A stretch of 64,000 nt of DNA from Flavivirga algicola. GTDB lineage: Bacteria > Bacteroidota > Bacteroidia > Flavobacteriales > Flavobacteriaceae. Numbering within the stretch: position 1 is the first letter of the stretch; each line of letters begins with the position of its first letter. Below the pieces are notes generated by a model. It searched no databases and had not been told where the DNA came from. It saw only the letters and a list, made by a program, of their open reading frames with translations. The stretch is taken from the NCBI RefSeq assembly GCF_012910715.1, contig NZ_JABBHF010000004.1, forward strand, positions 310,001 to 374,000, in the 5' to 3' direction. Positions 9,524 to 17,568 of this stretch are shown in pieces. The translations under genes and the position numbers were made by a program.

Positions 9524-10318
9524 ATGACTTACCAAGGCGTTTTAACAAAAATGGAAACGGAGTATGCGAGCCCAATTCAATATTATTTAGTATTTGAAAA
9601 CGATTTCTTAAACATGAATCAGTTATTGAATAAAAGTATAACGATTCAATTTGTTAAATATCAATGTCTAAACTGTGGATTGGATAAGCCTATTTATAGA
9701 CAAGGCTTCGATAAACAGTGCTTTTATGAAGTGCCTCAGGCGGCCGATTGGATTATGCGTCCTGAGTTGAGTACTGCTCATTTGGGAAAGGAAGATAGGG
9801 ATTTGGAATATGAGAAACGTGCTCAATTACAACCTCACATTGTATATTTAGCAAATTCCAGTAATGTAAAAGTTGGTGTTACAAGAAAAAGTCAGGTGCC
9901 TACGCGTTGGATAGACCAAGGAGCCCATGAGGCTATTGAAATTGTTGAGGTTCCCAATCGTTATCTGGCTGGTATTACCGAAGTTGCTCTAAAAGATTAT
10001 GTAGCAGATAAGACCAATTGGAGGAAAATGCTTAAAAATGATATTGAAGATGAAAATCTAGTGGTATGGCGAGAACGTTTAAAACAGTATATTCCCGATG
10101 AAGCTAAAGACTATTTCATTGAAACCAACACAGAAACCAATTTAGAATTCCCAGTATATAAGTATCCAGAAAAACCTAAAAGTCTGAATATAATTAAACA
10201 ACAGCAGTATTCGGGTAAATTGGTTGGTGTGAAAGGACAATACCTTATTTTTGAAGATGAAACTGTTTTTAATATTCGAGCTAACGAAGGATTGGTAGTT
10301 GATATCTCAATTAATTAG
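9524..10318 (+). CDS. DUF2797 family protein
   Basis: This 264-residue soluble protein matches the DUF2797 family. It has an early CLNCG segment (about residues 45-49), another cysteine in DKQCFYEVP (about 66), and a central block with PHIVYLANSSNVKVGVTR followed by PTRWIDQGA, which is the family hallmark. No enzymatic role is established; the two cysteine pairs suggest a small zinc site. The YLANS...VKVGVTR block resembles the first strands of a GIY-YIG-like fold, but I see no full nuclease motif. Its last four bases overlap the stop of the convergent LysE-type gene at 10315-10938. Confidence 0.85.
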   Translation: MTYQGVLTKMETEYASPIQYYLVFENDFLNMNQLLNKSITIQFVKYQCLNCGLDKPIYRQGFDKQCFYEVPQAADWIMRPELSTAHLGKEDRDLEYEKRAQLQPHIVYLANSSNVKVGVTRKSQVPTRWIDQGAHEAIEIVEVPNRYLAGITEVALKDYVADKTNWRKMLKNDIEDENLVVWRERLKQYIPDEAKDYFIETNTETNLEFPVYKYPEKPKSLNIIKQQQYSGKLVGVKGQYLIFEDETVFNIRANEGLVVDISIN

Positions 10319-10938
10319 ATGACATATAGTTTTATTGCCTGAACAAAAGCAATAACAATTAATAAAATACCAGTCACTTTATTTATGATTAGTGATATAT
10401 TATGGATCTTATCTTTAATGAATAGGCTAAATCTGCTGTAAAAATATAGTGTCAATAATTTGCCTAAATATACGCCGCAAAAGAATAAAAATAATACAGA
10501 GAATGATGATTGTAATGACAGCATAATGTCGCTGTTGTTTATGATACCAAAAGCTAAAACCCAATAGATTAAAACAGGAGGGTTTAATATACCAAGAAAA
10601 AAACCAGTTGCATATTTAGATGTTGTTATTTTTCTTTTTTTAGTAGCCTTTTCAGATTGTTTTTTAAAAAATAAATAGATGCCAGCGGCACATAAAAGTA
10701 GAGCGGCAATTATTTGTATCCATAAATTGTTGCTAAAAAAATCTTTTACGATCACATTGCTATGCAATGCATAATAGGATAATAACACTTCTGCAATTCC
10801 AGCTGCGATTGCAATTTTAAAAGCTTTTTTTGCATTTTGTTTTACAGTTGTATTAATAACGGCAATATTAGAAGCTCCTAATGGCAATGCGCCTATAATT
10901 GCAGCAAATATGCCAATTAATAAATAAACTAAAATCAT
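10315..10938 (-). CDS. LysE-family transporter
   Basis: This 207-residue membrane protein has about six hydrophobic segments. The first is followed by the family phrase GALPLGASNIAVI (about 16-28), and FFLGILNPPVLIYW lies at about 113-126, where LysE proteins carry their conserved asparagine-proline pair. LysE/RhtB members export amino acids or similar small metabolites; the substrate cannot be read from the sequence. The central loop is rich in lysine and arginine (about 90-107), consistent with a cytoplasmic loop. The gene is convergent with DUF2797, overlapping it by four bases. Confidence 0.82.
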   Translation of the reverse strand: MILVYLLIGIFAAIIGALPLGASNIAVINTTVKQNAKKAFKIAIAAGIAEVLLSYYALHSNVIVKDFFSNNLWIQIIAALLLCAAGIYLFFKKQSEKATKKRKITTSKYATGFFLGILNPPVLIYWVLAFGIINNSDIMLSLQSSFSVLFLFFCGVYLGKLLTLYFYSRFSLFIKDKIHNISLIINKVTGILLIVIAFVQAIKLYVI

Positions 10939-11014
10939 AAAGCCTTTGTAGTAATTTGTTTTAAAAGCTTACATGATTTTTTTGAAGATGTTATTAAAAA
11001 CCCGTTTGTGTGAA

Positions 11015-11053
11015 ATAAAAAAGCTGCATTGTCGTAAAAGATCAATGCAGCTT
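11015..11053 (-). terminator. Intrinsic terminator of rpsU
   Basis: AAGCTGCATTG at 11021-11031 pairs perfectly with CAATGCAGCTT at 11043-11053. Read on the minus strand, the 11-bp stem is followed by a U-rich run (A residues at 11014-11020 on the plus strand). It lies 20 bases beyond the rpsU stop codon. Confidence 0.85.
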
Positions 11054-11073
11054 AGTTTTAGATTATAGTAATG

Positions 11074-11268
11074 CTATATATCTTCCTGGTCTCTTAAATT
11101 TTGAATATAAGCAGCCTTTTGAATTTCTCGACGCCTCTTAACCGATGGTTTTGTGAAAAATTGCCCATCTCTTAAGTTTTGCATAACTTTAATGTTTCTG
11201 TGTTTTCTTTTGTAGCGTTTTAAGGCGCGCTCAATGTTTTCGCCTTCTTTGATAATAATTTTTAGCAT
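11074..11268 (-). CDS. rpsU: Small ribosomal subunit protein bS21
   Basis: This encodes the 64-residue small-subunit protein S21, which sits near the anti-Shine-Dalgarno end of 16S rRNA. It is very basic with the typical family segments IERALKRYKRKHRN and KPSVKRRREIQKA. I chose the ATG at 11268 (MLKIIIKEGEN), because the frame opens two codons earlier only with TTG and bacterial S21 begins at this point. The gene is monocistronic, ended by a strong terminator. In Bacteroidota S21 helps hide the anti-SD sequence, which agrees with the scarcity of SD motifs here. Confidence 0.93.
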   Translation of the reverse strand: MLKIIIKEGENIERALKRYKRKHRNIKVMQNLRDGQFFTKPSVKRRREIQKAAYIQNLRDQEDI

Positions 11269-11462
11269 ATACAATTTTTAAATTTGTTCGTTTTAGGATT
11301 ATCCTAAATACGTTACTTTTTTTGAATTATCTCTTAACCGCACTATTCGTAATTTTGATAAATTCAAAAGGAGCAAGTTAATTGCTTAATGACAATAATA
11401 ACTTTTTTAAATTAGTATCCTAATAAAAATAGGTTTATTTAATAAAATTTAAAAAATACAGC

Positions 11463-14135
11463 TTAATCTTTTTTCTTTTTACCGCTTAATAAGCCACCGA
11501 GAACATTTTTAACGGCATCTTTTGTTGTGTCTGCTTTAGTAGAATCTGCTTGGGTTTTATTACTGCCAATAAGACCTCCTAAAACATCTTTAACAGAGCT
11601 GTTTTGTTCTTTTTTAATAGAGTCGGTTTTTGTTTTATTGCCACCAATAACACCGCTAATTAAATCCTTGACTTTGCCTTTTCCTTGGTTAAGTAATTTT
11701 TGTTTTTCAATTTCAATTAGCTGATTTGTTAGGTTTTTAACCCCGCTAGTCAAATCGGTTTTAACCTTAGGTGTTAGATATGATCCGCCAATGTTAGCGG
11801 TAACAGGAATGCTTATCTTTTTTGCTTCATCATCATTAATTTTACCAATTAATTGATTAACATCACTTCCTAAATACTTGGCTGGTACATTAAAAATGGC
11901 ACTATAATCCAGGTTTTTATCAAAACCATGAGAACCAGATACATCAATGGTAATATCTTCGTATTTTAACTGAAATGGTTTTACACTAACCTTTCCGTTT
12001 GCGAATTCTAATTTTGTTTTCAGATCTTTCAAGTCTAGTTTGTTAAAATCAATAAAACCTAAAGAACCTTCTAATTTGTTGAATAACTCACCTTGATTTG
12101 CGTCAATTTTTGTAGCCAGCAATTCGGTAAGTGCATTACCAGAAACACTACTTAGCTCAGGAGTAAATTCATTATCTAAGCTGCCTGCTAAATTTATACT
12201 AGTATTTAGTTTTCCTTGTATTAATTTGGCAATAGGGGCCAGATTTCTTAGTAGTTCTAAACTTTTAAAAGATTGTGCAATGTCAAAACCATCGGCACCT
12301 AAACTTAAATTAAAAGTTGGTGTTTCACTTTTAGTAGAAACATCTCCAGAAATAGCCAAGGTACCATCAAATAAATTGGAGGTCATATTTTTAAGCGTTG
12401 CCTTCTGGTCTTTAATAATAAGTGTTCCTTTTACATCTTTTAAATTGAGGTTATCATAAAGTACCGTTTTAGCATTGGCATTAATAGTGCAATCTAAAAA
12501 TTGTGGAATTTTCAAGGACTCTGTATCTTGAGTAATATCACTATCTGTTGTTGCTGTGTCTTCTTCAGACATAAAATCGCTTACTTTAAAAGAAGTAGAA
12601 TTTACATTAAAGTAACCTTGAAGGGTATTGTCACTTAATAAAAAACCTAGTAAATTTTTAATGGTGCCAGTTGCATTTAAGTCACTATTGCCAGTCCTGG
12701 CTTTAAAGTTGCTAAGTGCTACTGTATTCGGATTAAAAGCCATGTGCGCCTCAGAGATATGGATGGGGTTAACAATATCCTCTGAAGAAAATACAAAGTC
12801 ATTAATACTTGCAGAACCACTGTTTTTTATGCGTTCGTAGGCATTCGTTTCTATGGCTTTCATATCGAAAGCAGTATTGATATTTCCCTTTAAAGTACCT
12901 GTTAAAGTGTTTTCTAATTCTACAGGATATACTTTTGTGAGGTTTGTTAAATTTAGGATACCATCAATATGAGCATTTACCAACATGTTTTTAGTGATGT
13001 TCTTTAAGGTAGCAGACGACTTAAATACATCACTATCAATTTTAAAATTAAGAGCTTTTATATCAATATATGTATCATCGACATTTCCTGTTGTGTTTTT
13101 TACAGCCGTATTTATGGTAATGTTTTCAACACGTTTTGGTAAATCGGGGTATTTAAAAGAAGCGTTATTTGAGGTAATGCTAATGTTCAAAGTAGGAATT
13201 GTTTTTTCGGAACTTACACCTTTAATAACCCCTTTTACATTAAAATCGCCTGTAGTTTGAACGCCTTCAATATTTTTTGAGTAGTCTTCAGGAACTAATG
13301 CCAAGAAGTTTTTAAAAGATGTTTCAGGATTTTCAAAAGTAATATCAATCTCTTGACCATTTTCTAACTGTTGGACATAACCATGAAATTCTAAAGGAAG
13401 TTTATTTATAAAGCCTTTGTTTTCTTTAAAGGTATATTTGCTGTTTTTTAAGTCTAATCCTATTAAAGCATCCAGTTTAATGTAGTTGTTACTTAAATAC
13501 GTACTACTATCTATAGTGAAAGTAATATGAGCTTCACTTTTGGTGTCTAATTCGGATGTTTCTGCAGAAAAAATACCTTTCCCTTCGTGGTTGAGCTCTG
13601 ATATATGAATCGTGGTTTTTGATCCCTCATCAATATATGCTAAGGCACTATTATTGATACTATATTTTTCAATATCAAAGGAGAAACCACCAGAACTTGA
13701 CGCTGTTTCACTTGGCATGGTTTCTTTATCCTTTTTAGCAATATCAAAATTAGTATTGCCAAATTTGTCCGTTTTAAGTGTTAATAAGGTTTCATCAACA
13801 GTAATAGAGTTTACAACAATGGGTTCTTCACCAGATGTCTTAAATAATTCTTTAATTGACATAGTAAGAGCGATATTTTTCGAGGTTACAAATGTTTCGT
13901 CTTTAAAAGGTTCGAAATTAGTTATAACCAAATCACTTACGGAGACATGCGCTTTAGGAAAGCTTTTTATAAAACTTAAGCTGACATCGCTAAATTCTAC
14001 TTGAGCGTTCAAGTTTTCGTTTATAAATTGCTTTACCATATCTTTAATTTGTCCTTTAAAGGCATAAGGAAGCGCTATTAAAAGCGCAAGAACAATGAGT
14101 AAAACAATGCCCGATATCTTTAGAGCTTTTTTCAT
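11463..14135 (-). CDS. AsmA-like large envelope protein
   Basis: This 890-residue protein has one N-terminal membrane helix (about residues 7-26) followed by a long, strand-rich periplasmic part. The AsmA N-terminal signature is seen in FINENLNAQVEFSDVSLSF (about 37-55), and an AsmA-type C-terminal region runs from about 570 to 800 (for example LDLKDLKTKLEFANGKVSV). AsmA-like proteins are related to bridge-type lipid transfer proteins such as TamB and YhdP and are thought to move phospholipid between membranes. The last 70 residues hold three imperfect copies of a glycine-rich, lysine-rich unit ending in LGGLLSGKKKKD. The gene stands alone on the minus strand, with 188 bp downstream and 234 bp upstream in which I see no clear promoter. 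Confidence 0.85.
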   Translation of the reverse strand: MKKALKISGIVLLIVLALLIALPYAFKGQIKDMVKQFINENLNAQVEFSDVSLSFIKSFPKAHVSVSDLVITNFEPFKDETFVTSKNIALTMSIKELFKTSGEEPIVVNSITVDETLLTLKTDKFGNTNFDIAKKDKETMPSETASSSGGFSFDIEKYSINNSALAYIDEGSKTTIHISELNHEGKGIFSAETSELDTKSEAHITFTIDSSTYLSNNYIKLDALIGLDLKNSKYTFKENKGFINKLPLEFHGYVQQLENGQEIDITFENPETSFKNFLALVPEDYSKNIEGVQTTGDFNVKGVIKGVSSEKTIPTLNISITSNNASFKYPDLPKRVENITINTAVKNTTGNVDDTYIDIKALNFKIDSDVFKSSATLKNITKNMLVNAHIDGILNLTNLTKVYPVELENTLTGTLKGNINTAFDMKAIETNAYERIKNSGSASINDFVFSSEDIVNPIHISEAHMAFNPNTVALSNFKARTGNSDLNATGTIKNLLGFLLSDNTLQGYFNVNSTSFKVSDFMSEEDTATTDSDITQDTESLKIPQFLDCTINANAKTVLYDNLNLKDVKGTLIIKDQKATLKNMTSNLFDGTLAISGDVSTKSETPTFNLSLGADGFDIAQSFKSLELLRNLAPIAKLIQGKLNTSINLAGSLDNEFTPELSSVSGNALTELLATKIDANQGELFNKLEGSLGFIDFNKLDLKDLKTKLEFANGKVSVKPFQLKYEDITIDVSGSHGFDKNLDYSAIFNVPAKYLGSDVNQLIGKINDDEAKKISIPVTANIGGSYLTPKVKTDLTSGVKNLTNQLIEIEKQKLLNQGKGKVKDLISGVIGGNKTKTDSIKKEQNSSVKDVLGGLIGSNKTQADSTKADTTKDAVKNVLGGLLSGKKKKD

Positions 14136-14369
14136 TTTGTAGGTTTTTTTTGTTTTAATTGTTAATTAAAAAATTAAGTTTTGAGGTATTATATCAACTT
14201 TATAAAATAGCGCAATGAATATACGTAAAAATGCTATTAAAAAGATGATGCTTGTTTTATTTAACGTTAATTTTTAATGGTTGTTTTATTAAGAATGCTA
14301 GAAGCATGTGTTTTGTGTCAATCTATTGATTTTGTGTTTCTTGTGTGTTTTTGAATAATTTTATATCCT

Positions 14370-15074
14370 TTAAAGTAAATTAATCTCTTCGTTTACTTTT
14401 AAGTTAAAACGTCTTCTAAACAAATAAACGCCTAAATATAAGAATGGGGTATCACAAGCAGCGACAAACACCTTAAATAAAAACCCGCTAATTAATAAAC
14501 CTTTAAAATTTGACCAATCGATAATGCCAAATGCGCATAATAGAGTTACAATTGTAAAAGTGTCAACAAATTGCGAGAACCATGTAGAGAAATTGTTACG
14601 TAACCAAAGATGTTTGCCTTTAGTGAGTCGTTTCCAAAAATGATAAATTTGAATATCTACAAACTGAGCAAATAAATAGGTAAGCATGCTTGCAAATACA
14701 GCAATCATAGAATTGCCAAATACGGTTTTAAACATATCATCTTTAACATAAGACCAAGGCGTAGCAGGTACGAGATCTGCAACCAGAACTATTAAAAGGG
14801 AAAAAAGCGAAGCAAAAATACCAGTAACAACAACATCGTTAGCCCGCTTTTTACCATAAATCTCACTAATTAAATCGGTGATTAAAAAAGTGATGGGGTA
14901 AGGTAATATGCCAACAGAGATTTCAAAAAGTTTACTTCCAAAAATTTCTATATCAAACGGGTACCAATAAAAAAACTTCTGAAAAATAAGATTAGATACC
15001 ACTAAAGATGTTATAAATAAAGCCCCAAGAAGTATATAAATACGTTGGGCAGCAAGTTTGTCTTTTAATGTCAT
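14370..15074 (-). CDS. Queuosine precursor transporter (YhhQ family)
   Basis: This 234-residue membrane protein has about six hydrophobic helices and belongs to the VUT_1/YhhQ family of ECF-independent transporters that import queuosine precursors such as preQ0 or preQ1. Family features include the early ITFLITDLISEIYGKKRA (about 58-75), with its acidic helix end, and the later RNNFSTWFSQFVDTF block (about 159-173). The substrate is from family knowledge and no queuosine genes lie nearby. The length is normal and the ATG at 15074 begins a short basic N-terminus before the first helix. Confidence 0.88.
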   Translation of the reverse strand: MTLKDKLAAQRIYILLGALFITSLVVSNLIFQKFFYWYPFDIEIFGSKLFEISVGILPYPITFLITDLISEIYGKKRANDVVVTGIFASLFSLLIVLVADLVPATPWSYVKDDMFKTVFGNSMIAVFASMLTYLFAQFVDIQIYHFWKRLTKGKHLWLRNNFSTWFSQFVDTFTIVTLLCAFGIIDWSNFKGLLISGFLFKVFVAACDTPFLYLGVYLFRRRFNLKVNEEINLL

Positions 15075-15103
15075 ACAATTTTTGAATAAATATTACTTTG
15101 TCG

Positions 15104-15148
15104 GTTCGAGCGATACGACGCAGGAGCATTGTATCGAAAACTAAATCT
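15104..15148. repeat. Small degenerate palindromic element, left of the GIY-YIG gene
   Basis: CGATAC at 15111-15116 and GTATCG at 15131-15136 form an imperfect hairpin, extended by GTTCGAG on one side and AAAAC on the other. The right part (CGAAAACTAAAT, from 15135) resembles, in inverted orientation, the element at 15424-15475 on the other side of the nuclease gene. The element overlaps the nuclease stop codon at 15141-15143. Similar TCGATAC/TTCGA palindromes are common small dispersed repeats in Flavobacteriaceae; this last point is from general experience. Confidence 0.45.
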
Positions 15149-15407
15149 TATTAAATGTCTTTTTGGCTAAGTTAGGAAGCTTTTTAATTCGAGACCACTT
15201 TTTAATTTGTTTTTCCGTTTGTATTGCTAAATCAACGTTTGTGAATTCAGCATAAAATTCTAAGTTTATTGGTCGGCGTTTATGAGTGTGACTATCTATG
15301 TGTGTTCCTAATTTATGTTCAGTAATATGTTTTGCTAAATTAGATATTATACTTGTATAATAACTTCTGTCGGAACATTTTAAAATATAAGCATAATAAA
15401 TTTTCAT
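15141..15407 (-). CDS. GIY-YIG superfamily nuclease domain protein
   Basis: This 88-residue protein is a stand-alone GIY-YIG domain. The first motif appears as YYAYILKCSDRSYYTSI (the GIY/YIG strands are YAYIL and YYTSI, the second being degenerate), followed by NLAKHITEH with the conserved histidine. Then come RPINLEFYAEF and AIQTEKQIKKWSR, with the glutamate expected at the metal site. Similar proteins are annotated as URI-family or 'excinuclease ABC subunit C-like' nucleases; small members act on DNA but physiological roles are unclear. In the family the second motif usually reads YYxGxT, so the serine-isoleucine ending here is unusual and activity may be changed. The gene lies between two inverted small repeats. 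Confidence 0.82.
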   Translation of the reverse strand: MKIYYAYILKCSDRSYYTSIISNLAKHITEHKLGTHIDSHTHKRRPINLEFYAEFTNVDLAIQTEKQIKKWSRIKKLPNLAKKTFNKI

Positions 15408-15423
15408 ATTTATAGAGATAAAG

Positions 15424-15475
15424 CTTCTCGATACTATTTTTATTCATTTAGTTTCGAAAAATCACTCGAAGTGAC
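15424..15475. repeat. Small degenerate palindromic element, right of the GIY-YIG gene
   Basis: The segment contains CTTCTCGATAC at 15424-15434 and TTTAGTTTCGAAAAATC from 15447, then ACTCGAAGTGACA. Its complement reads CGAAACTAAAT, which matches CGAAAACTAAAT in the element at 15104-15148, so the two elements face each other around the nuclease gene. The match is partial and judged by eye. Confidence 0.4.
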
Positions 15476-15604
15476 ATGTTAACTTAGTTCATATCGGCTA
15501 GAGTATTTTGAAACTTTTGAAGTGTTTCGAGGTAATTTGTGAATAAATCGCTAGAGTAAATATAACCGAATAAAAATTGTTTTAGTTATTTTGCCAATAC
15601 TTTT

Positions 15605-16735
15605 ATGATAAAACCGAGGACATTTCATATCGCTTTAGGAAGTAATAAAGGGGATAAATTTAAAAATCTCCAGAATGCTGTCGATTTAATACATGTTAGA
15701 GCTGGTAACATAAAACTGATCTCCAAAGTATATAAATCGCCTGCATTTGGATTTGAAAGCGACGATTTTTTTAACGCTTGTTTGGTTTTAGAAAGTTATT
15801 TAGAACCTCAAAAACTGCTCGAAACTTTATTGGTCATTGAAACCGATCTAGGACGTGTTAGGGAAAAATCTGAGGGTTATGAAGCACGTATTATAGATTT
15901 AGACATTGTTCTAGCTGAAGATGCTATTTTTGAAACAGAAACACTTCAGGTGCCACATCCAGAAATGGAGAAGCGTATGTTTGTGCTATTGCCGTTAAAC
16001 GATGTCGCTTCTAAAATGAAACATCCCAAATTAAATAAAGAAGTATCTGTTTTATTGGCCGAATGTGAGGATGAAAGTGTTTTAGAGTCCATTAATATTT
16101 GGTTAAAAAACCCAAGAAAAGCTTTTAACTTTTCAAAGTATAATTACATTGCTATTGAGGGCAATATAGGTGCTGGGAAAACAAGTTTAGCGAATAAAAT
16201 AGCTCACGATTATAATGCAAAACTTATTTTAGAGCGTTTTGCAGACAATCCATTTTTGCCTAAATTTTATAAGGATGCCTCTCGTTATGCCTTTCCTTTA
16301 GAAATGTCTTTTTTGGCAGAACGGTATCAACAAATATCCGATGATTTATCACAGCTCGATTTGTTTAAAGATTTTATTGTGAGCGACTACGATGTATTTA
16401 AATCGCTAATATTTTCAAAAATCACATTGCAAGAGGATGAATTTAAGTTGTACAGAAAATTGTTTTATTTAATGTATAAAGAGATTGCTAAACCCGATTT
16501 GTATGTCTATTTGTATCAAAATACAGAGAAACTACAAGAAAATATAAAAAAGCGAGGCCGCGATTATGAGCAAAATATAGATAATGACTACTTAGAAAAA
16601 ATCAATACGGGGTATTTGGAGTTTTTAAAATCTCAATCTGATTTTAATGTAAAAATCATTGATATTTCGGATAAGGATTTCATTGAAAATAGGTTGGATT
16701 ATTTGTGGCTCTTAGGAGAGATTAGTGGGGAGTGA
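15605..16735 (+). CDS. folK: Fusion of FolK (HPPK) and deoxynucleoside kinase
   Basis: This 376-residue protein joins two enzymes. Residues 1 to about 155 are 6-hydroxymethyl-7,8-dihydropterin pyrophosphokinase, the folate pathway step before dihydropteroate synthase, with HIALGSNKGDKFKNL at 8-22 and the catalytic RIIDLDIVLAED near 98-109. After a short linker, residues about 180-376 form a deoxynucleoside kinase. Its Walker A loop is EGNIGAGKTSL, followed by the substrate-site ERFADNPFLPKFYKD and a lid-like KKRGRDYEQNI segment. Family knowledge says this fusion recurs in Bacteroidota, tying pterin phosphorylation to deoxynucleoside salvage. Both halves appear intact. The gene stands alone on the plus strand and starts at an ATG without a clear SD site. 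Confidence 0.92.
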   Translation: MIKPRTFHIALGSNKGDKFKNLQNAVDLIHVRAGNIKLISKVYKSPAFGFESDDFFNACLVLESYLEPQKLLETLLVIETDLGRVREKSEGYEARIIDLDIVLAEDAIFETETLQVPHPEMEKRMFVLLPLNDVASKMKHPKLNKEVSVLLAECEDESVLESINIWLKNPRKAFNFSKYNYIAIEGNIGAGKTSLANKIAHDYNAKLILERFADNPFLPKFYKDASRYAFPLEMSFLAERYQQISDDLSQLDLFKDFIVSDYDVFKSLIFSKITLQEDEFKLYRKLFYLMYKEIAKPDLYVYLYQNTEKLQENIKKRGRDYEQNIDNDYLEKINTGYLEFLKSQSDFNVKIIDISDKDFIENRLDYLWLLGEISGE

Positions 16736-16822
16736 TTTTGGAGTTGTACTTATCGGTTTTTTTGTAAACGACAGTTAAGAGAAAGTATAATGAAGGCTAT
16801 TGACGATTCAATAATTTATGTC

Positions 16823-17527
16823 CTATTTAGTATAGTCACAATCATTATTGATGATAATTTTCTTGTCAATTTTCCAATAATTTATTAATTTCTCTTTTGA
16901 ATCTAAATTCCCAAAATAGTCTATAAAATATTTTTCAAAAAAAATTCCCATAAATGGATTCCCTTTGGTTTTCCATTCTTCATATGCTGTTGAGAAATTG
17001 AGAATAGGTGAATGAAAAGATGTTTCTTTATCGATGATATAAAATTCAGTTCCAAGTTTTTTTCTTTTACTTCTTTTTGGTTTTATTGAAGCTAGTTTAT
17101 GCAAGCTGTATGATTTTCCATTAATTATAGTATCATTAAGTTTAAAAAAGTCGTAATTTTTTGTCTGATATTTAAATGGATTCCGATACCTAGTTATAGA
17201 TTTACATTCTATATTTAGGAATTCCGCCTTTTTTAAGTCGGATTTCAAGATAACAACATTTGAATGAATCCCATTCTGATCTTTAAACTCCATTTTATAG
17301 TTTAAACCGTCTAATTCTGTTAGAACTGCAGTATAATTATTTTTCTTTGAGTTTGTTAAGTAATACTTTTTTACTTTTTTATCTCGTTCTCTAAAAAAGC
17401 GGTTTTTGATTTTTACAGAATCTTTATATAAAGTCAATTCATATTCAATTATATAATCAAAACTATATTGTTTTTGCGAAAAACACACTGTTGATAACAG
17501 GAAAAATATTATAAAATAAAATCTCAT
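16823..17527 (-). CDS. Secreted protein of unknown function
   Basis: I do not recognise the family. The frame opens at 17554, but the ATG at 17527 gives the best N-terminus, MRFYFIIFFLLSTVCFSQ, a clear signal peptide with a likely cut after the S-Q region. The mature part (about 215 residues) is basic and strand-rich, with segments such as YIIEYELTLYKDSVKIKNR, YYLTNSKKNNY and GTEFYIIDKETSFHSP. It loosely resembles the GLPGLI-type secreted proteins of Bacteroidota but lacks a clear signature. It is the downstream end of a minus-strand run of poorly known genes and starts 41 bp after the DUF4419 gene stop, so co-transcription is likely. Confidence 0.7.
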   Translation of the reverse strand: MRFYFIIFFLLSTVCFSQKQYSFDYIIEYELTLYKDSVKIKNRFFRERDKKVKKYYLTNSKKNNYTAVLTELDGLNYKMEFKDQNGIHSNVVILKSDLKKAEFLNIECKSITRYRNPFKYQTKNYDFFKLNDTIINGKSYSLHKLASIKPKRSKRKKLGTEFYIIDKETSFHSPILNFSTAYEEWKTKGNPFMGIFFEKYFIDYFGNLDSKEKLINYWKIDKKIIINNDCDYTK

Positions 17528-17568
17528 TGAAATGTTTCGTTGTGTATTATGCAAATTAATAAGAGTTT

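Noticed and set aside
11527-14004. Several plus-strand frames inside the AsmA-like gene
   Set aside because: Antisense shadows of a 890-residue gene with an uninterrupted frame; no motifs.
15141-15407. Homing endonuclease or group I intron
   Set aside because: The GIY-YIG protein is a stand-alone small domain in an intergenic setting; no intron or disrupted gene is seen around it.
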